Shown one piece after another: positions 9,370-18,970 of a stretch of 64,000 bases of DNA. Position numbers and translations under genes: made by a program. This DNA is from Planctomycetaceae bacterium (GTDB taxonomy: Bacteria; Planctomycetota; Planctomycetia; Pirellulales; Pirellulaceae): assembly GCA_012729315.1 (NCBI GenBank), contig JAAYDI010000166.1, positions 46,631 to 110,630 of the forward strand. The letters are read 5' to 3'. Numbering within the stretch: position 1 is the first letter of the stretch; each line of letters begins with the position of its first letter. The notes under the pieces were generated by a model that was given only the letters and a program-made list of their open reading frames with translations, was not told where the DNA came from and made no database searches.

Positions 9370-9453
9370 GTGTGGCACGGCCGAGTCTCTGAGTACGCCG
9401 AAGGCGTTACACTCCACAGCCCAGGGTCGCCGCGTTTCGCGGCGCACCCTGGG
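9370..9453. repeat. REP-like extragenic element with long hairpin
   Basis: Positions 9420-9434 (CCCAGGGTCGCCGCG) pair with 9438-9453 around a TTT loop with a single bulged C, giving a 15-bp stem. The element begins with GTGTGGCACGGCC (9370-9382), which recurs exactly, in inverse orientation, at 20343-20355. It lies after the BatA stop and has no T-run, so it is not a typical terminator. Membership in a genome-wide repeat family is inferred. Confidence 0.55.
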
Positions 9454-9502
9454 CGGGGAACCGTCCACGATGGGGCGGCCGAGCCGTAAAGTAGCCAGCT
9501 GA

Positions 9503-9676
9503 CCGGCTACGCAGACGTTCATCGTCCAGATGGCGGGGTTCGGCAGCTACCTGCCGACCGAGCGGGCCCTGGCGGGCGGGCACTATTCGGCCATTCCGCA
9601 GAGCAACATCATCGGCCCGGAAGGGGGCCAGATGCTGGTCGACAGGACCGTCGCGATCATCCAGGAACTGTTTGCG
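9503..9676 (+). pseudogene. 3'-end relic of a neutral/alkaline ceramidase-like gene
   Basis: In one frame, right after a TGA at 9500-9502, the translation includes TFIVQMAGFGSYLPTERAL, GGHYSA and IIGPEGGQMLVDRT. This closely resembles the C-terminal part of the catalytic domain of neutral/alkaline non-lysosomal ceramidase family proteins (GYLPT..., VGPEGGQ.LV). Nothing upstream or in other frames continues the domain, there is no plausible start, and the similarity fades after IIQELF near 9673. About 58 codons of a protein normally over 400 residues remain. The DNA is a decayed fragment, not a gene. The family call is from memory of the motif. Confidence 0.55.
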
Positions 9677-9746
9677 ACTCCGTGGTACAACACGAATTCT
9701 TTCTGTGAGACGCGTCACGACGCCCGGGCGCGCGATCGGCTGCCGG

Positions 9747-10391
9747 TCACTGTGCGGAGTCGGCCGGCAGCCAGTGGCGGGCCAGCGTGGTCCAGAGCAG
9801 GGGGAGGGCGATGGAGATCCCCAGCGCCAGCGGCAGCCACTCGTGCTGGCGGGCGACGGTGCCGAAGGCCGAATAGGCCAGGGCAATGCCCAGGTTGCTG
9901 GCCATGACCACGGGCAGGAATCGCCGCCAGGCCAACTGCTGGAGGCCCAGCAGCAATACGCTGGCTTCGGCAAACACCGGCACGCCGCGCGCCAGCACCA
10001 GCAACAGCGGGCCATATCGATCGCTGACCCGCTGCAGTCGCCCGACGTCCTCGGGGCGGCTGAGCCAGCGTGCCGCGGCCGACCCGCACCAGCGGGCCAG
10101 TGCGAACCCGGCGATGGCCGCGATGGTCATGCCCAGCCAGGAGGCCAGCGTGCCGCCGAGCACTCCCAGCTGCGCGCCGGCGAACGTGCTGACCATGCTG
10201 GAGGGCACCGGCAACAGAATATCAGTGGCCAGCAGTCCCACCACCGCTGCCGCCACGATGTGCCGCGCCACCTGCTGCTCGGACCATACGTCAAACCACG
10301 CTTCCAGCTGCGCACCGAAGAGGACGAAGGGGACGATCGGCACGAGCAGCACGGCGCTCACGAGCAACAAGGGACGCAGCAGCGTGGGCAT
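9747..10391 (-). CDS. DedA/VTT-domain membrane protein
   Basis: 214 residues from ATG 10391; longer in-frame starts exist but add low-complexity sequence. There are four to five hydrophobic segments. Between them are LPVPSSMVSTFAGAQLG and an arginine-containing region (VLARGVPVFAEASVLLLG), typical of the VTT (SNARE-associated) domain. DedA/VTT proteins are half-type membrane proteins linked to phospholipid flipping and membrane potential. The gene stands alone, convergent with the ceramidase relic. The Shine-Dalgarno site is weak. Confidence 0.85.
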   Translation of the reverse strand: MPTLLRPLLLVSAVLLVPIVPFVLFGAQLEAWFDVWSEQQVARHIVAAAVVGLLATDILLPVPSSMVSTFAGAQLGVLGGTLASWLGMTIAAIAGFALARWCGSAAARWLSRPEDVGRLQRVSDRYGPLLLVLARGVPVFAEASVLLLGLQQLAWRRFLPVVMASNLGIALAYSAFGTVARQHEWLPLALGISIALPLLWTTLARHWLPADSAQ

Positions 10392-10595
10392 TTCCGGGGT
10401 CTGTCTGGCGGGCCTGGCGACGGCGAATTCGCACGTGTGCAACTGGATGGGGACCGGCAGCCTGCCCGCGGCCCGACCGTGCAGGGCGCCGATCCCTGCA
10501 CAGTGTGGCACACCGTGCCTGGCCCGGCCAGAGGAGTCGGGGTGGACAGGCGCGGGGCGGCCGCGCCGCGCGCGGCAGACCGGATGCCGCGCCGG

Positions 10596-12194
10596 CTAGG
10601 ACAGGACGTCAATGCTCTTTACGGTGCCGCCACCTGACGAGCGGGCGGCGAACAGGCAGCGATCGGCAGCGTTGACCAGGTCCTTGGGATGGAAACTGCG
10701 CGTGGCCATGGTCAGTGTCGCCACCCCCGCGCTGGCGGTCATCGGCACGCTCAGATGCATCTGCTCCAGGATCCAGTCGGGCAGGTGATTGACCAGGTTC
10801 CGCGCGACAGCCACGGCCTGCAGCCGATCGCAGCCTGGCAGCAGGATCGCGTAGCGGGCTTCGCCCACCAGCAGGCAGTCGCAGGGATGGTCACTCAACA
10901 TCTCGATCCCTTGCTGAGCCGCCGCGATTACCTGAGTAGCGCGCGGCGCACCTTCCCGCCCCACCAACTGCACGTAGTCATCGATCTCGAGCAACACCAG
11001 GCTGCATTCGCACTGCCGTCCCCGGCAGGCCCCGAGGATGGCCTGGATGCGGCCGTTCAGGCCCGGGTCATGGCTGGTCGCCACCTGGGTTTCCGGGGGT
11101 GGGGGTGGGGGCGGGGGTGGGGCGGTGGCGTGGCGGCGATTGGGGACCGGCTGTGGGGCCAGCCCGCGCGCGAATCGGCCGATGGCCTGATTCAATTCCC
11201 GCGATTCATCCGCGCCCACCTGCTGTCGGCCGCCCTCGATCAGCTCGGGCAGCGCCTCTTCAGCCACCTGCGACATCTGGGCGTACGCGCGCGCCATGAT
11301 CTCGCGGTACGATTCCTGCAGGTCAACTTCGACGGCGAAGACGTTGGCCATCAACTCGACCCGCTCCTGCATCTGACCAACCAATTGGTCGATCTGATCC
11401 ACGGTTAAGGCGCGGAACCGGTAAGCCGCTTTCAGCAGTTCGGGCATCCGCTGATGCTGACGGTCCACGATGATGGAGGCGATGAGCGTTGCGAGGTGCA
11501 GGATCTGCGGAAGCGGCGATTCCTGGGCTTCCCGCTGCGCCAGTTGCGCGGGATCATGCGGCGCTATCACGGCATCGACAATCGACGTCGGCAGGTTCCA
11601 GTGATCCAGCAACTGGCCGCTCAGCTCGACATGATCGAAGCCCAACGCCGCCCGTTCCATCGCCAGCAGGTCGGCTCCCTGTTCGTGAACGCTGTGCAGG
11701 AAGTTCAGGTACGAGTCCCCCAGCTCCTGGACCAGCACCAGCGCGCCGATGTCCTGGAGCAGGCCAGCGACGAAAGCCTCGTCGCCGGCGTCCTTCCAGT
11801 AGCTCTGGCACAGTTCGCGGGCCGCCACCGCCTTCAGGAGAGTGTACTGCCAGTAGCGCCGGAGTGCCTGTGCTTCGATGCCTGAGAACAGGCCCACGGG
11901 CAGACTGAATCCCAGGGCCATCAGTTTGAGCGGTTTCACTCCCAGGCGTGTGAGTGCCTGCTGCAGGTCGGATACCTCCCGGGTCATGCCGAACAGGGAG
12001 CTATTCACGACGCGGAGCAGCTTGCCCGTCAAGGCCGGATCGCGTTCCACGCAGGCCTTCAAGGCCTGCGTGTCGACGCGCGGTTCGGCCGTCAAATCCA
12101 GCACCTCCACCGCCACGGCTGGCAGCGAATACAGCGTGCCAGCGCGCACGACGAATTGCTGGAGCAGGTCAGTCGGCACGGCCTGTTCGATCAT
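10596..12194 (-). CDS. HDOD-domain regulator with degenerate GGDEF domain
   Basis: 532 residues. Residues 15-215 are an HDOD domain (LYSLPAVAVEVLDL, LLRVVNSSLFG, VAGLLQDIGALVL), the HD-related output module of bacterial signalling proteins. A proline-rich linker with a run of ten prolines follows. Residues 370-525 have the fold of a GGDEF domain (VLLEIDDYVQLV, ASAGVATL, LVNAADRCLFAAR), but the catalytic GGDEF loop reads GEARYA near residue 445. It therefore should not make c-di-GMP and may bind nucleotide or protein instead. A receiver gene lies 500 bp upstream in the same direction, with a small gene between them, so a signalling pair is possible but not shown. Confidence 0.88.
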   Translation of the reverse strand: MIEQAVPTDLLQQFVVRAGTLYSLPAVAVEVLDLTAEPRVDTQALKACVERDPALTGKLLRVVNSSLFGMTREVSDLQQALTRLGVKPLKLMALGFSLPVGLFSGIEAQALRRYWQYTLLKAVAARELCQSYWKDAGDEAFVAGLLQDIGALVLVQELGDSYLNFLHSVHEQGADLLAMERAALGFDHVELSGQLLDHWNLPTSIVDAVIAPHDPAQLAQREAQESPLPQILHLATLIASIIVDRQHQRMPELLKAAYRFRALTVDQIDQLVGQMQERVELMANVFAVEVDLQESYREIMARAYAQMSQVAEEALPELIEGGRQQVGADESRELNQAIGRFARGLAPQPVPNRRHATAPPPPPPPPPETQVATSHDPGLNGRIQAILGACRGRQCECSLVLLEIDDYVQLVGREGAPRATQVIAAAQQGIEMLSDHPCDCLLVGEARYAILLPGCDRLQAVAVARNLVNHLPDWILEQMHLSVPMTASAGVATLTMATRSFHPKDLVNAADRCLFAARSSGGGTVKSIDVLS

Positions 12195-12431
12195 CAGTCG
12201 GGATTCCTTCCACCGGAGCAGGAGCGCAGAGTATCACCGAAGCGATGGATCCACTCAAACGTAGCTCACGATCCGGACTGATGAGCGGTTACGGCCGACG
12301 TGGTCCGAATCTGCCGGTTGGCGCGACCGATAGCGATAGTCCAGGGAGACCAGTTCGACCCGACAGGCGCACAACACCACGCAGGCTGCCCGGCAACCCG
12401 CCAGAAAGCGCCGACGCACGCAGGCGTGCGA

Positions 12432-12518
12432 CTACTTGCGGTGCCGGATTTTCGCGCGCATACGACGCTTCTTACGTCCGATCTTGCGCCGACCTTTTCC
12501 TGTCTTCTTCGTACCCAC
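12432..12518 (-). CDS. 28-residue basic protein, AURKAIP1/COX24-domain-like
   Basis: A GTG at 12518, preceded in frame by TGA and with GGAG eight bases upstream, opens a 28-codon frame ending in TAG. The product, starting MGTKKTGKGRRKIGRKKR, is more than half Lys/Arg and ends in MRAKIRHRK. Tiny basic proteins of this kind in planctomycetes are annotated as AURKAIP1/COX24-domain proteins, related to the mitochondrial small-subunit protein mS38, so a ribosome-associated role is likely (family knowledge plus inference). The upstream in-frame stop fixes the start. Confidence 0.7.
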   Translation of the reverse strand: MGTKKTGKGRRKIGRKKRRMRAKIRHRK

Positions 12519-12708
12519 TCAAAGTCTCCACAAACTGAAGGATTGCCTGCTGTTCGTCTATCGCCCCCCAAGGTGAGAACGGCTAGTTTAGCAGGCACCT
12601 GCGCTGGACGACAAGTCCCGTGGCAAAGTCGGGCGTAACTGAGCGGGAGTGGGCGGCCCATCGGTGGAGACTGCTACTGGAGCCGGCCGCGGGTACGGGG
12701 CACCTGTT

Positions 12709-13152
12709 TCACCAGGTCAGCCAATCGTCAATGTCGCGCCGTAACGCGTGCTGGATGAGCGTCAGGAGCACGTTGGGATCGTACGGCTTGCCGATGAAGT
12801 ACTCACATCCAGCGGCCCGCGCCAAACGTACCACGTCCGGCGCGTCCGACCCGCTGAGGATGATGATCGGTATGTGGCAGGTCTCCGGCGCATCGACCAG
12901 TTCGCCACAGACGGTAAAACCGTCCAGATCGGGGAGTCGCAGATCGAGCAGGACGAGGTCGGGCTGGTGGTCACGCGCCAGGTCCAGGCCGTGCCGCCCC
13001 TCGTGGGCCAGCATCGTCGTGAAGCCCTGCCGTTGCAGATGCAGCGAGAGCGCCTCGACCTGCGCGGGATCGTCGTCCACGATCAGGATCGATTGTCGGC
13101 GGTCGGTTGCAGCCTCACAGGCCTGCAGTTGTGCGACAGCATCGTGGACCAT
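12709..13152 (-). CDS. Response regulator receiver protein
   Basis: 147 residues from ATG 13152. It is a single CheY-like receiver: acidic pocket VDDDP (Asp26-28), phospho-acceptor Asp70 in LLDLRLPDLDGF, the switch Ser in IIILSGSD, and Lys in YFIGKPYDP. There is no output domain, so it acts by protein contact. No histidine kinase is in the window. A candidate promoter lies 90-115 bp upstream (13239-13267). A longer open frame to 13260 exists, but its extra residues look like noise. Confidence 0.9.
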   Translation of the reverse strand: MVHDAVAQLQACEAATDRRQSILIVDDDPAQVEALSLHLQRQGFTTMLAHEGRHGLDLARDHQPDLVLLDLRLPDLDGFTVCGELVDAPETCHIPIIILSGSDAPDVVRLARAAGCEYFIGKPYDPNVLLTLIQHALRRDIDDWLTW

Positions 13153-13238
13153 GGCCAGACAAATGGAATACTTAGTACATGGGGCTGGCGGCGTCCGGCG
13201 GCGGGGTGGGGAAATCGGACACCAAGCGTTATGGTACA

Positions 13239-13267
13239 AAGCTAGATCAGCGGTACGCACGTGTCAA
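13239..13267 (-). promoter_or_regulatory. Candidate sigma-70 promoter for the receiver gene
   Basis: On the minus strand TTGACA (13262-13267) is a perfect -35, followed by a 17-bp spacer and TAGCTT (13239-13244), a weak -10. The predicted start lies about 80 nt before the ATG at 13152. An adjacent run of six T on the same strand may help end transcripts from the gene upstream. Confidence 0.45.
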
Positions 13268-13285
13268 ACAAAAAAGTGCGAACAA

Positions 13286-14215
<930 letters not shown>

Positions 14216-14224
14216 GGGCAAGAC

Positions 14225-14749
14225 TCACCAGCGGTCGCGCAGAGGGTTGAGGATCTCGCTCAGCAGCACCGCGTGCCGCACCGTGCGCGGATTGTGGAGC
14301 AGCGCCATCAGCTCGGTGGCATCGAACGGCACCGCGCCCGGCACCGCGCTGGAGAGCTCGGCGTCGCCTGTTTCCAACGAGCCGACCTGGTGATCGAATT
14401 GCGCCGCAATGTGGGCCTCCATGTGCTCATCCGCCAACCCGACTTCTTCCCCCAGGTGTTCTGCCCGCTGGGCGAATTCCGCCGTGTCGACCCGAGTCCC
14501 CACCCGCGACGACTCGATCGTCGGAGTGAGCCGGGGGGGCGCAGATTGCGGTGGCCGCACCGGTGGGGGGGGCTCGGTAGAGCGCGGCGGGATCGGTGGA
14601 GCAGTGGCGGCGGGACGCGGTGGCGGGGCCACGACCGGAGGTCGGGAGGACGCCAGCGGGGCGGGGGACAGCGGCCGTGCCGCCATCGCCTGCCGCTGAG
14701 CGCGGCGCTGAGCAGCCTGCCGCAGGAAGGCTTCCAGATCGTCAGCCAT
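14225..14749 (-). CDS. Conserved hypothetical proline-rich protein downstream of floA
   Basis: 174 residues from ATG 14749. The N-terminus is charged and helical (MADDLEAFLRQAAQRR), the middle (about 30-95) is a disordered Pro/Ala-rich linker, and the C-terminus is acidic and helical, ending LLSEILNPLRDRW. There is no signal peptide or membrane segment, so it is probably cytoplasmic. It lies 93 bp after floA and 10 bp before the dehydrogenase. I believe similar short proteins follow floA in other planctomycetes, but this is from memory. A FloA-associated adaptor is a reasonable guess only. Confidence 0.65.
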   Translation of the reverse strand: MADDLEAFLRQAAQRRAQRQAMAARPLSPAPLASSRPPVVAPPPRPAATAPPIPPRSTEPPPPVRPPQSAPPRLTPTIESSRVGTRVDTAEFAQRAEHLGEEVGLADEHMEAHIAAQFDHQVGSLETGDAELSSAVPGAVPFDATELMALLHNPRTVRHAVLLSEILNPLRDRW

Positions 14750-14842
14750 ACATGAGTCCTCCACAGGAACGCCTGCCAGGCGGCCGACAAGGTGACCGGC
14801 CAAGTGGCTGGCCACGCCACGCCGGCTGGTGGTGGGCCCCGC

Positions 14843-15886
14843 TTACACCGGTTTGGGACGTGTTGCGCCGGTACCCGCGATGGCCCGCCGCATCTCGGTG
14901 TCAGCCTGCACGTTCCGCAGCTTGTAGTAGTCCATGATCCCCAGCTTGCCGCTGCGGAAGGCGTCGGCCATGGCTCGCGGCACTTCGGCTTCGGCTTCGA
15001 CCAGCCGCGCGCGGCTCTCTTCGATCAGCGCGACTTTTTCCTGTTCTTCGGCCGCAGCCATCGCGCGGCGCCCTTCGGCCCGGGCACGGGCCACACGCGT
15101 GTCGGCTTCGGCCTGGTCCGCCTGTAGCCGCGCGCCGATGTTCTCCCCCACGTCGATGTCGGCAATGTCGATCGACACGATTTCGAAGGCCGTCTGCGAG
15201 TCGAGCCGCTTGGCCAGCACCGCCTTGGAGATCAGGTCAGGGTTCTCCAGCACCTGGGCGTGTGTTTCCGCGGAACCAATGGCGCTGACGATGCCTTCGC
15301 CCACCCGCGCGATGATCGTCTCCTCGGTCGCTCCGCCAATCAGCTGCTGGAGATTGGCCCGCACCGTCACCCTCGCTTTGACCTGCAACTGGATCCCGTT
15401 CTTGGCCACGGCATCCAGCGACTCCTTGGCCGACCCTTTGGCCGGACAGTCGATCACCTTGGGATACACGCTGGTCTGCACCGACTCCAGCACATTGCGC
15501 CCCGCCAGATCGATCGCCGTCGCTTCGCGGAACGTCAGCTGGATAGTCTTCGCTTTCTTGGCGGCGATCAGCGCGCGGATCACCAGCGGCACATTGCCAC
15601 CGGCCAGATAGTGCGCCTCGAGCGCCTTGCTTGTGATTCCCTCGTCGTCGTCCAGTCCGGCCTGCACCGCCATGATCTTGCTGCGGACAATCACCTTCGG
15701 GCTGACCTTGCGAAACGACATCCCCAGCAGATCGGCGAACCCGATGCCGGCGCGCGTCAGGAACGACTGGATCCAGAGGCGGAAGTAGGTCACGACCACA
15801 CCGAAGACGATCAGGATCACCACTGCCGCCACCATGCCGACCAGAACCAGCAGTGTTGTCCAGGGGCTTTCAGCCAGCAGCATCAT
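14843..15886 (-). CDS. floA: Flotillin-like membrane microdomain protein FloA
   Basis: 347 residues. One N-terminal membrane helix (about 10-32) is followed by the FloA-specific region ([22 protein letters not shown]) and an SPFH/band-7 domain with [18 protein letters not shown]. After that comes the Ala/Glu-rich helix ([18 protein letters not shown]) that drives oligomerisation. Length is typical of the family (about 330). FloA scaffolds functional membrane microdomains and partners NfeD proteins, whose genes lie directly upstream here. The start has two ATGs, 15886 and 15883, after GAGGATT. Confidence 0.95.
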   Translation of the reverse strand: MMLLAESPWTTLLVLVGMVAAVVILIVFGVVVTYFRLWIQSFLTRAGIGFADLLGMSFRKVSPKVIVRSKIMAVQAGLDDDEGITSKALEAHYLAGGNVPLVIRALIAAKKAKTIQLTFREATAIDLAGRNVLESVQTSVYPKVIDCPAKGSAKESLDAVAKNGIQLQVKARVTVRANLQQLIGGATEETIIARVGEGIVSAIGSAETHAQVLENPDLISKAVLAKRLDSQTAFEIVSIDIADIDVGENIGARLQADQAEADTRVARARAEGRRAMAAAEEQEKVALIEESRARLVEAEAEVPRAMADAFRSGKLGIMDYYKLRNVQADTEMRRAIAGTGATRPKPV

Positions 15887-15975
15887 AATCCTCGTTCCTC
15901 AGCAGAAGGTGCTGCAGCGCACCGGGCCGCCCCGACGCGCGACAGCCGTTCCTGTACCCCACCCGCGTGGCACTG

Positions 15976-16563
15976 TCAAGCCAAGGGGTCGTCAAATGGT
16001 TCGATTCCCAGGGAGTCGATCGGTGTGGAGAGCACGTTGTCGGGCGCGGCCTGCTCAGCCGCGAGCTCCGCCTCGCTCAGCGGCCGGACCACCAGACGCT
16101 GTGTGTTGACGTCGACGACGCGGATCGCCTGCCCCGCGGCGATCACCACCCCATTGCTCACCGCGTCGTAGACCTGTCCGTCCACCAGCACGTCGCCGCT
16201 GGGCAGCAACTCCGTCTTGGCCACGCCCCGTTTGCCCACCATCCGGTCCCGCCGGTGGTACTCCTCGGTGTCCGGCAGCACCTCCCGTGCGCTGGCCGGC
16301 CGTTGGATGAGAATCAGCTTGCCGATCGGCGTATGGCGCCAGGACTTGATGGCCAGCGCGACAACCAGCGGCACGACTATGGTGGTCACCAGCAGGAACA
16401 GCGTGCCGACCACCAGGCTGTGGGAAAAGGCCAGCACGATCGACGTGATGACGGCGATGGCGGCCAGCACCCCCAGCAGGCCCGCCGATGGCACGAAGAC
16501 CTCAAGGCAGACCAATCCGATGCCTGCCAGCAACAGCATCACTGGCCACAGGAGTGATTCCAT
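15976..16563 (-). CDS. Short NfeD-family membrane protein
   Basis: 195 residues. Three membrane helices (residues 5-75, with EVFVPSAGLLGVLA typical of NfeD) are followed by a C-terminal OB-fold segment (MVGKRGVAKTELLPSGDVLVDGQ, then VVIAAGQAIRVVDV). It lacks the N-terminal protease part of long NfeD proteins, so it is the short form that pairs with flotillins. It starts 21 bp after the long NfeD gene and is followed by floA, an order found in many bacteria. It is probably co-transcribed with both. Confidence 0.92.
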   Translation of the reverse strand: MESLLWPVMLLLAGIGLVCLEVFVPSAGLLGVLAAIAVITSIVLAFSHSLVVGTLFLLVTTIVVPLVVALAIKSWRHTPIGKLILIQRPASAREVLPDTEEYHRRDRMVGKRGVAKTELLPSGDVLVDGQVYDAVSNGVVIAAGQAIRVVDVNTQRLVVRPLSEAELAAEQAAPDNVLSTPIDSLGIEPFDDPLA

Positions 16564-16584
16564 GTTCAGCTCAACCTCCGTCTA

Positions 16585-18741
16585 TCAGCCTCCGTCTAGG
16601 GGCTCGACCAGTACCCGATTGCCCAGCACCTGCAGCACCCGGACCGGCGTGCCTGTCGACACCAGGACTCCATCGCTCAGCACGTTGACGACGTCGTCTC
16701 CAAACCGGGCCTTGCCGGACGGGGTGAGCGGCGTGGTGGTTACCCCGCGTTTTCCCTCCAGGTAGTTCCAATCGACCAGCGCCTCGGCACGGTCCAGATC
16801 CAGATCCTCGGCGGGGGACGGCAGCATGATGCGGCTGATCAGCCACGACTCGGCCAGATAGCGGCGCATGATCCACAAGGCGGTCACAATACCGCCGCAG
16901 GCGGCCAGCATCGTGAACAGCGAACTGGAGAGCTTCTCGAGCTGGTACGTGGTGCGCGGGAAGACGAACGTCTGGCTGGCCAGAATGATCGACACCAGGA
17001 CCATCACTCCGCCCCCGATGCCGAAGATGCCCAGGCCGGGCAACACGAAGATCTCGATCGCGATGCAGGTCAGCCCGCCGACGAACAGGATGACTTCCAG
17101 CCAGCCGGCGGTGCCGTTGAGGAACTGGGACCAGAAGTACAGCAGGAAGCTGATGCCGGAGATGAAGCCGGCAATCCCGATACCGGGCGTCGACGCTTCA
17201 CTGATGAGTGCGAAGAAGGCGATGAACAGCAGCATGCTGGCCAGCCACGGCTGGCTGCCCAGCCGCTCGATCGCCACCACCACCGCATTGCGCTGCGCCA
17301 CCGCGATCGGTTCCTGCAGATGGAAGTGCCGCACCGCCTCCTCAAAACTGTCCGCCGTGTCCATCAGCCAGCCGTACTGTCTGGCCTGGGCGCCGGTGAC
17401 GCCGCTGCGCGTCTCGATCCGTTCGACCTGCTTCCACACCGCCGCGTCTGCCAGCTGCCGGTACTCCTCTTCGCACAGAAACCGCTCGGCACCGGTCCCC
17501 TCATGCCGGTAGCGGAACAGTACCAGTTCCGGGTCGACCATGGCGACCAGCGGCGACCAGTCGCGCTGGGCGGCGTGGGCCAGCTCCTGCAGCGACGCGC
17601 GCATGTCGGCCAGCTCCGCGGGAGATATATAAGCATCGCCCGAACCGCCCAGGATGGCGTCGTCGGTGGCGTAGGATTCGTGGCACACCAGCGCCAGGAC
17701 GCCGGCCGCCGCCCGGGCTTCCCCCGCCGCATAAGCCATCGTCCGCAGCTGGCGCGCATCGAGTTCCGCGAGCAGGTGGATCAGGCGCAGGGCCGGTGCC
17801 GCCGCGCCGCCGGCGCTGTCGATCCACACGCACAGGAGATTGGCCGACTGGTCGGTCTGTACACTGCGCACCGTGTGTGCCACATCGTCGGTGGTGCGCG
17901 TGGTGATCGTCCCGTGAATGTCAACCCGCAGCGCGCGCCAGCTGTCCTGCGCCACGACCTCCTCGCGAATCGCATCCGGCGCAAGCTGCAACGCATCGGC
18001 CAGCTCCCGGCGATTGGCGGCCAGGTGGCTGGCGAAACCGTACGTCAATCGCAGCTGCTGGCCGGTGATGCGCAGCAGGTCCCCCGTGCGGTCCACCTGC
18101 TTCTCGCTTCCCACCTTGCCCGCCGCGCGCAGAGCATCCAGTTCGTCCTGCAGGACGTATTGCCGGCCGCCGTCGACCAGCTGCACTTCAAAGACGGTCC
18201 GCCGCGGGTCGAGCATGGCGAGGACCAGTGGCACGGGAATCGTGCGCCGCCGCGCGGCCATCTCGCGATAAGCGGCTTCCATCGTCGGCCCGATCGTCGA
18301 TTCACCGCGCCCGGCAGCGCCAAGCTGCGATTGGGGGGCGATGATGATCTCTTCGCACGCCAGCACCGGGAGCACGGCGTGCCCCTCGACCGAAGCCGGG
18401 AGATAGGCGATCGTTCGCACGCGGTTGAACCGCTCGCCGGCCAGATACCGGGCCAGCGCCAGCGCGGGTTCGAACTCGCCCGAGTAACCGTCGGCCTGCT
18501 CCCCCGGCTGAAACTCGAGCACGACAATCGGCCGCGCGACGTCGACCGGCCGGTCCTTGAGCACTCTCTCGAGCGTCCCTTTGAGCTGCGCTTCAGTATG
18601 CGCCGTGAGGGGAAGTGGCACCGGAACCAGCACTGCGGTGGGAGTTGCCTGGGCGGCCGGCTGGTGTACCAGCGGCTCGTCAGCACGCGCCGCCAGGATC
18701 GCCATGCCGATCACCAGAGCAGTAATTTGCGTTTCGTACAT
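16585..18741 (-). CDS. Long NfeD-family protein with two ClpP-like domains
   Basis: 718 residues from ATG 18741, after a G-rich Shine-Dalgarno. A signal peptide ends near AARADEP. Two ClpP/crotonase-like domains follow (about 60-210 and 290-430), then several membrane helices (WLASMLLFIAFFALIS, GIAGFISGISFLLYFW, LEVILFVGGLTCIAIEIFV) and a C-terminal NfeD OB domain (GKRGVTTTPLTPSGKARFG). In long NfeDs the first domain is a Ser/Lys membrane protease. Here the expected nucleophile sites read VEGHAVL and GEARAAAG, so both domains may be inactive. It is probably the first gene of the FloA cluster. A perfect TATAAT lies on the minus strand at 18873-18878, without a clear -35. Confidence 0.88.
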   Translation of the reverse strand: MYETQITALVIGMAILAARADEPLVHQPAAQATPTAVLVPVPLPLTAHTEAQLKGTLERVLKDRPVDVARPIVVLEFQPGEQADGYSGEFEPALALARYLAGERFNRVRTIAYLPASVEGHAVLPVLACEEIIIAPQSQLGAAGRGESTIGPTMEAAYREMAARRRTIPVPLVLAMLDPRRTVFEVQLVDGGRQYVLQDELDALRAAGKVGSEKQVDRTGDLLRITGQQLRLTYGFASHLAANRRELADALQLAPDAIREEVVAQDSWRALRVDIHGTITTRTTDDVAHTVRSVQTDQSANLLCVWIDSAGGAAAPALRLIHLLAELDARQLRTMAYAAGEARAAAGVLALVCHESYATDDAILGGSGDAYISPAELADMRASLQELAHAAQRDWSPLVAMVDPELVLFRYRHEGTGAERFLCEEEYRQLADAAVWKQVERIETRSGVTGAQARQYGWLMDTADSFEEAVRHFHLQEPIAVAQRNAVVVAIERLGSQPWLASMLLFIAFFALISEASTPGIGIAGFISGISFLLYFWSQFLNGTAGWLEVILFVGGLTCIAIEIFVLPGLGIFGIGGGVMVLVSIILASQTFVFPRTTYQLEKLSSSLFTMLAACGGIVTALWIMRRYLAESWLISRIMLPSPAEDLDLDRAEALVDWNYLEGKRGVTTTPLTPSGKARFGDDVVNVLSDGVLVSTGTPVRVLQVLGNRVLVEPLDGG

Positions 18742-18970
18742 GAATCGCCCCCCCAGCCTTACACGCGTCGTCACGCCTGTGACTGTGTTACGACGCCCGG
18801 ATGTTGGAGCGGGTGGCGATTTTCGTTCCTGGCCACACCCAAACGCCGGTGAAGTGACGACTTCCGTCAATTATAGGACGGGCCGACTGAGGGGGAAAGC
18901 AGCCACCGCAGTCCGGCGGGGACCGTACGGGGGCCAGAGCGTCGCGGCCGTCATAAAGTGCCGACGCAAT

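Noticed and set aside
9419..9453. Long hairpin as terminator of the BatA operon
   Set aside because: There is no T-run after the stem and it lies 160 bp beyond the stop. A repeat element fits better.
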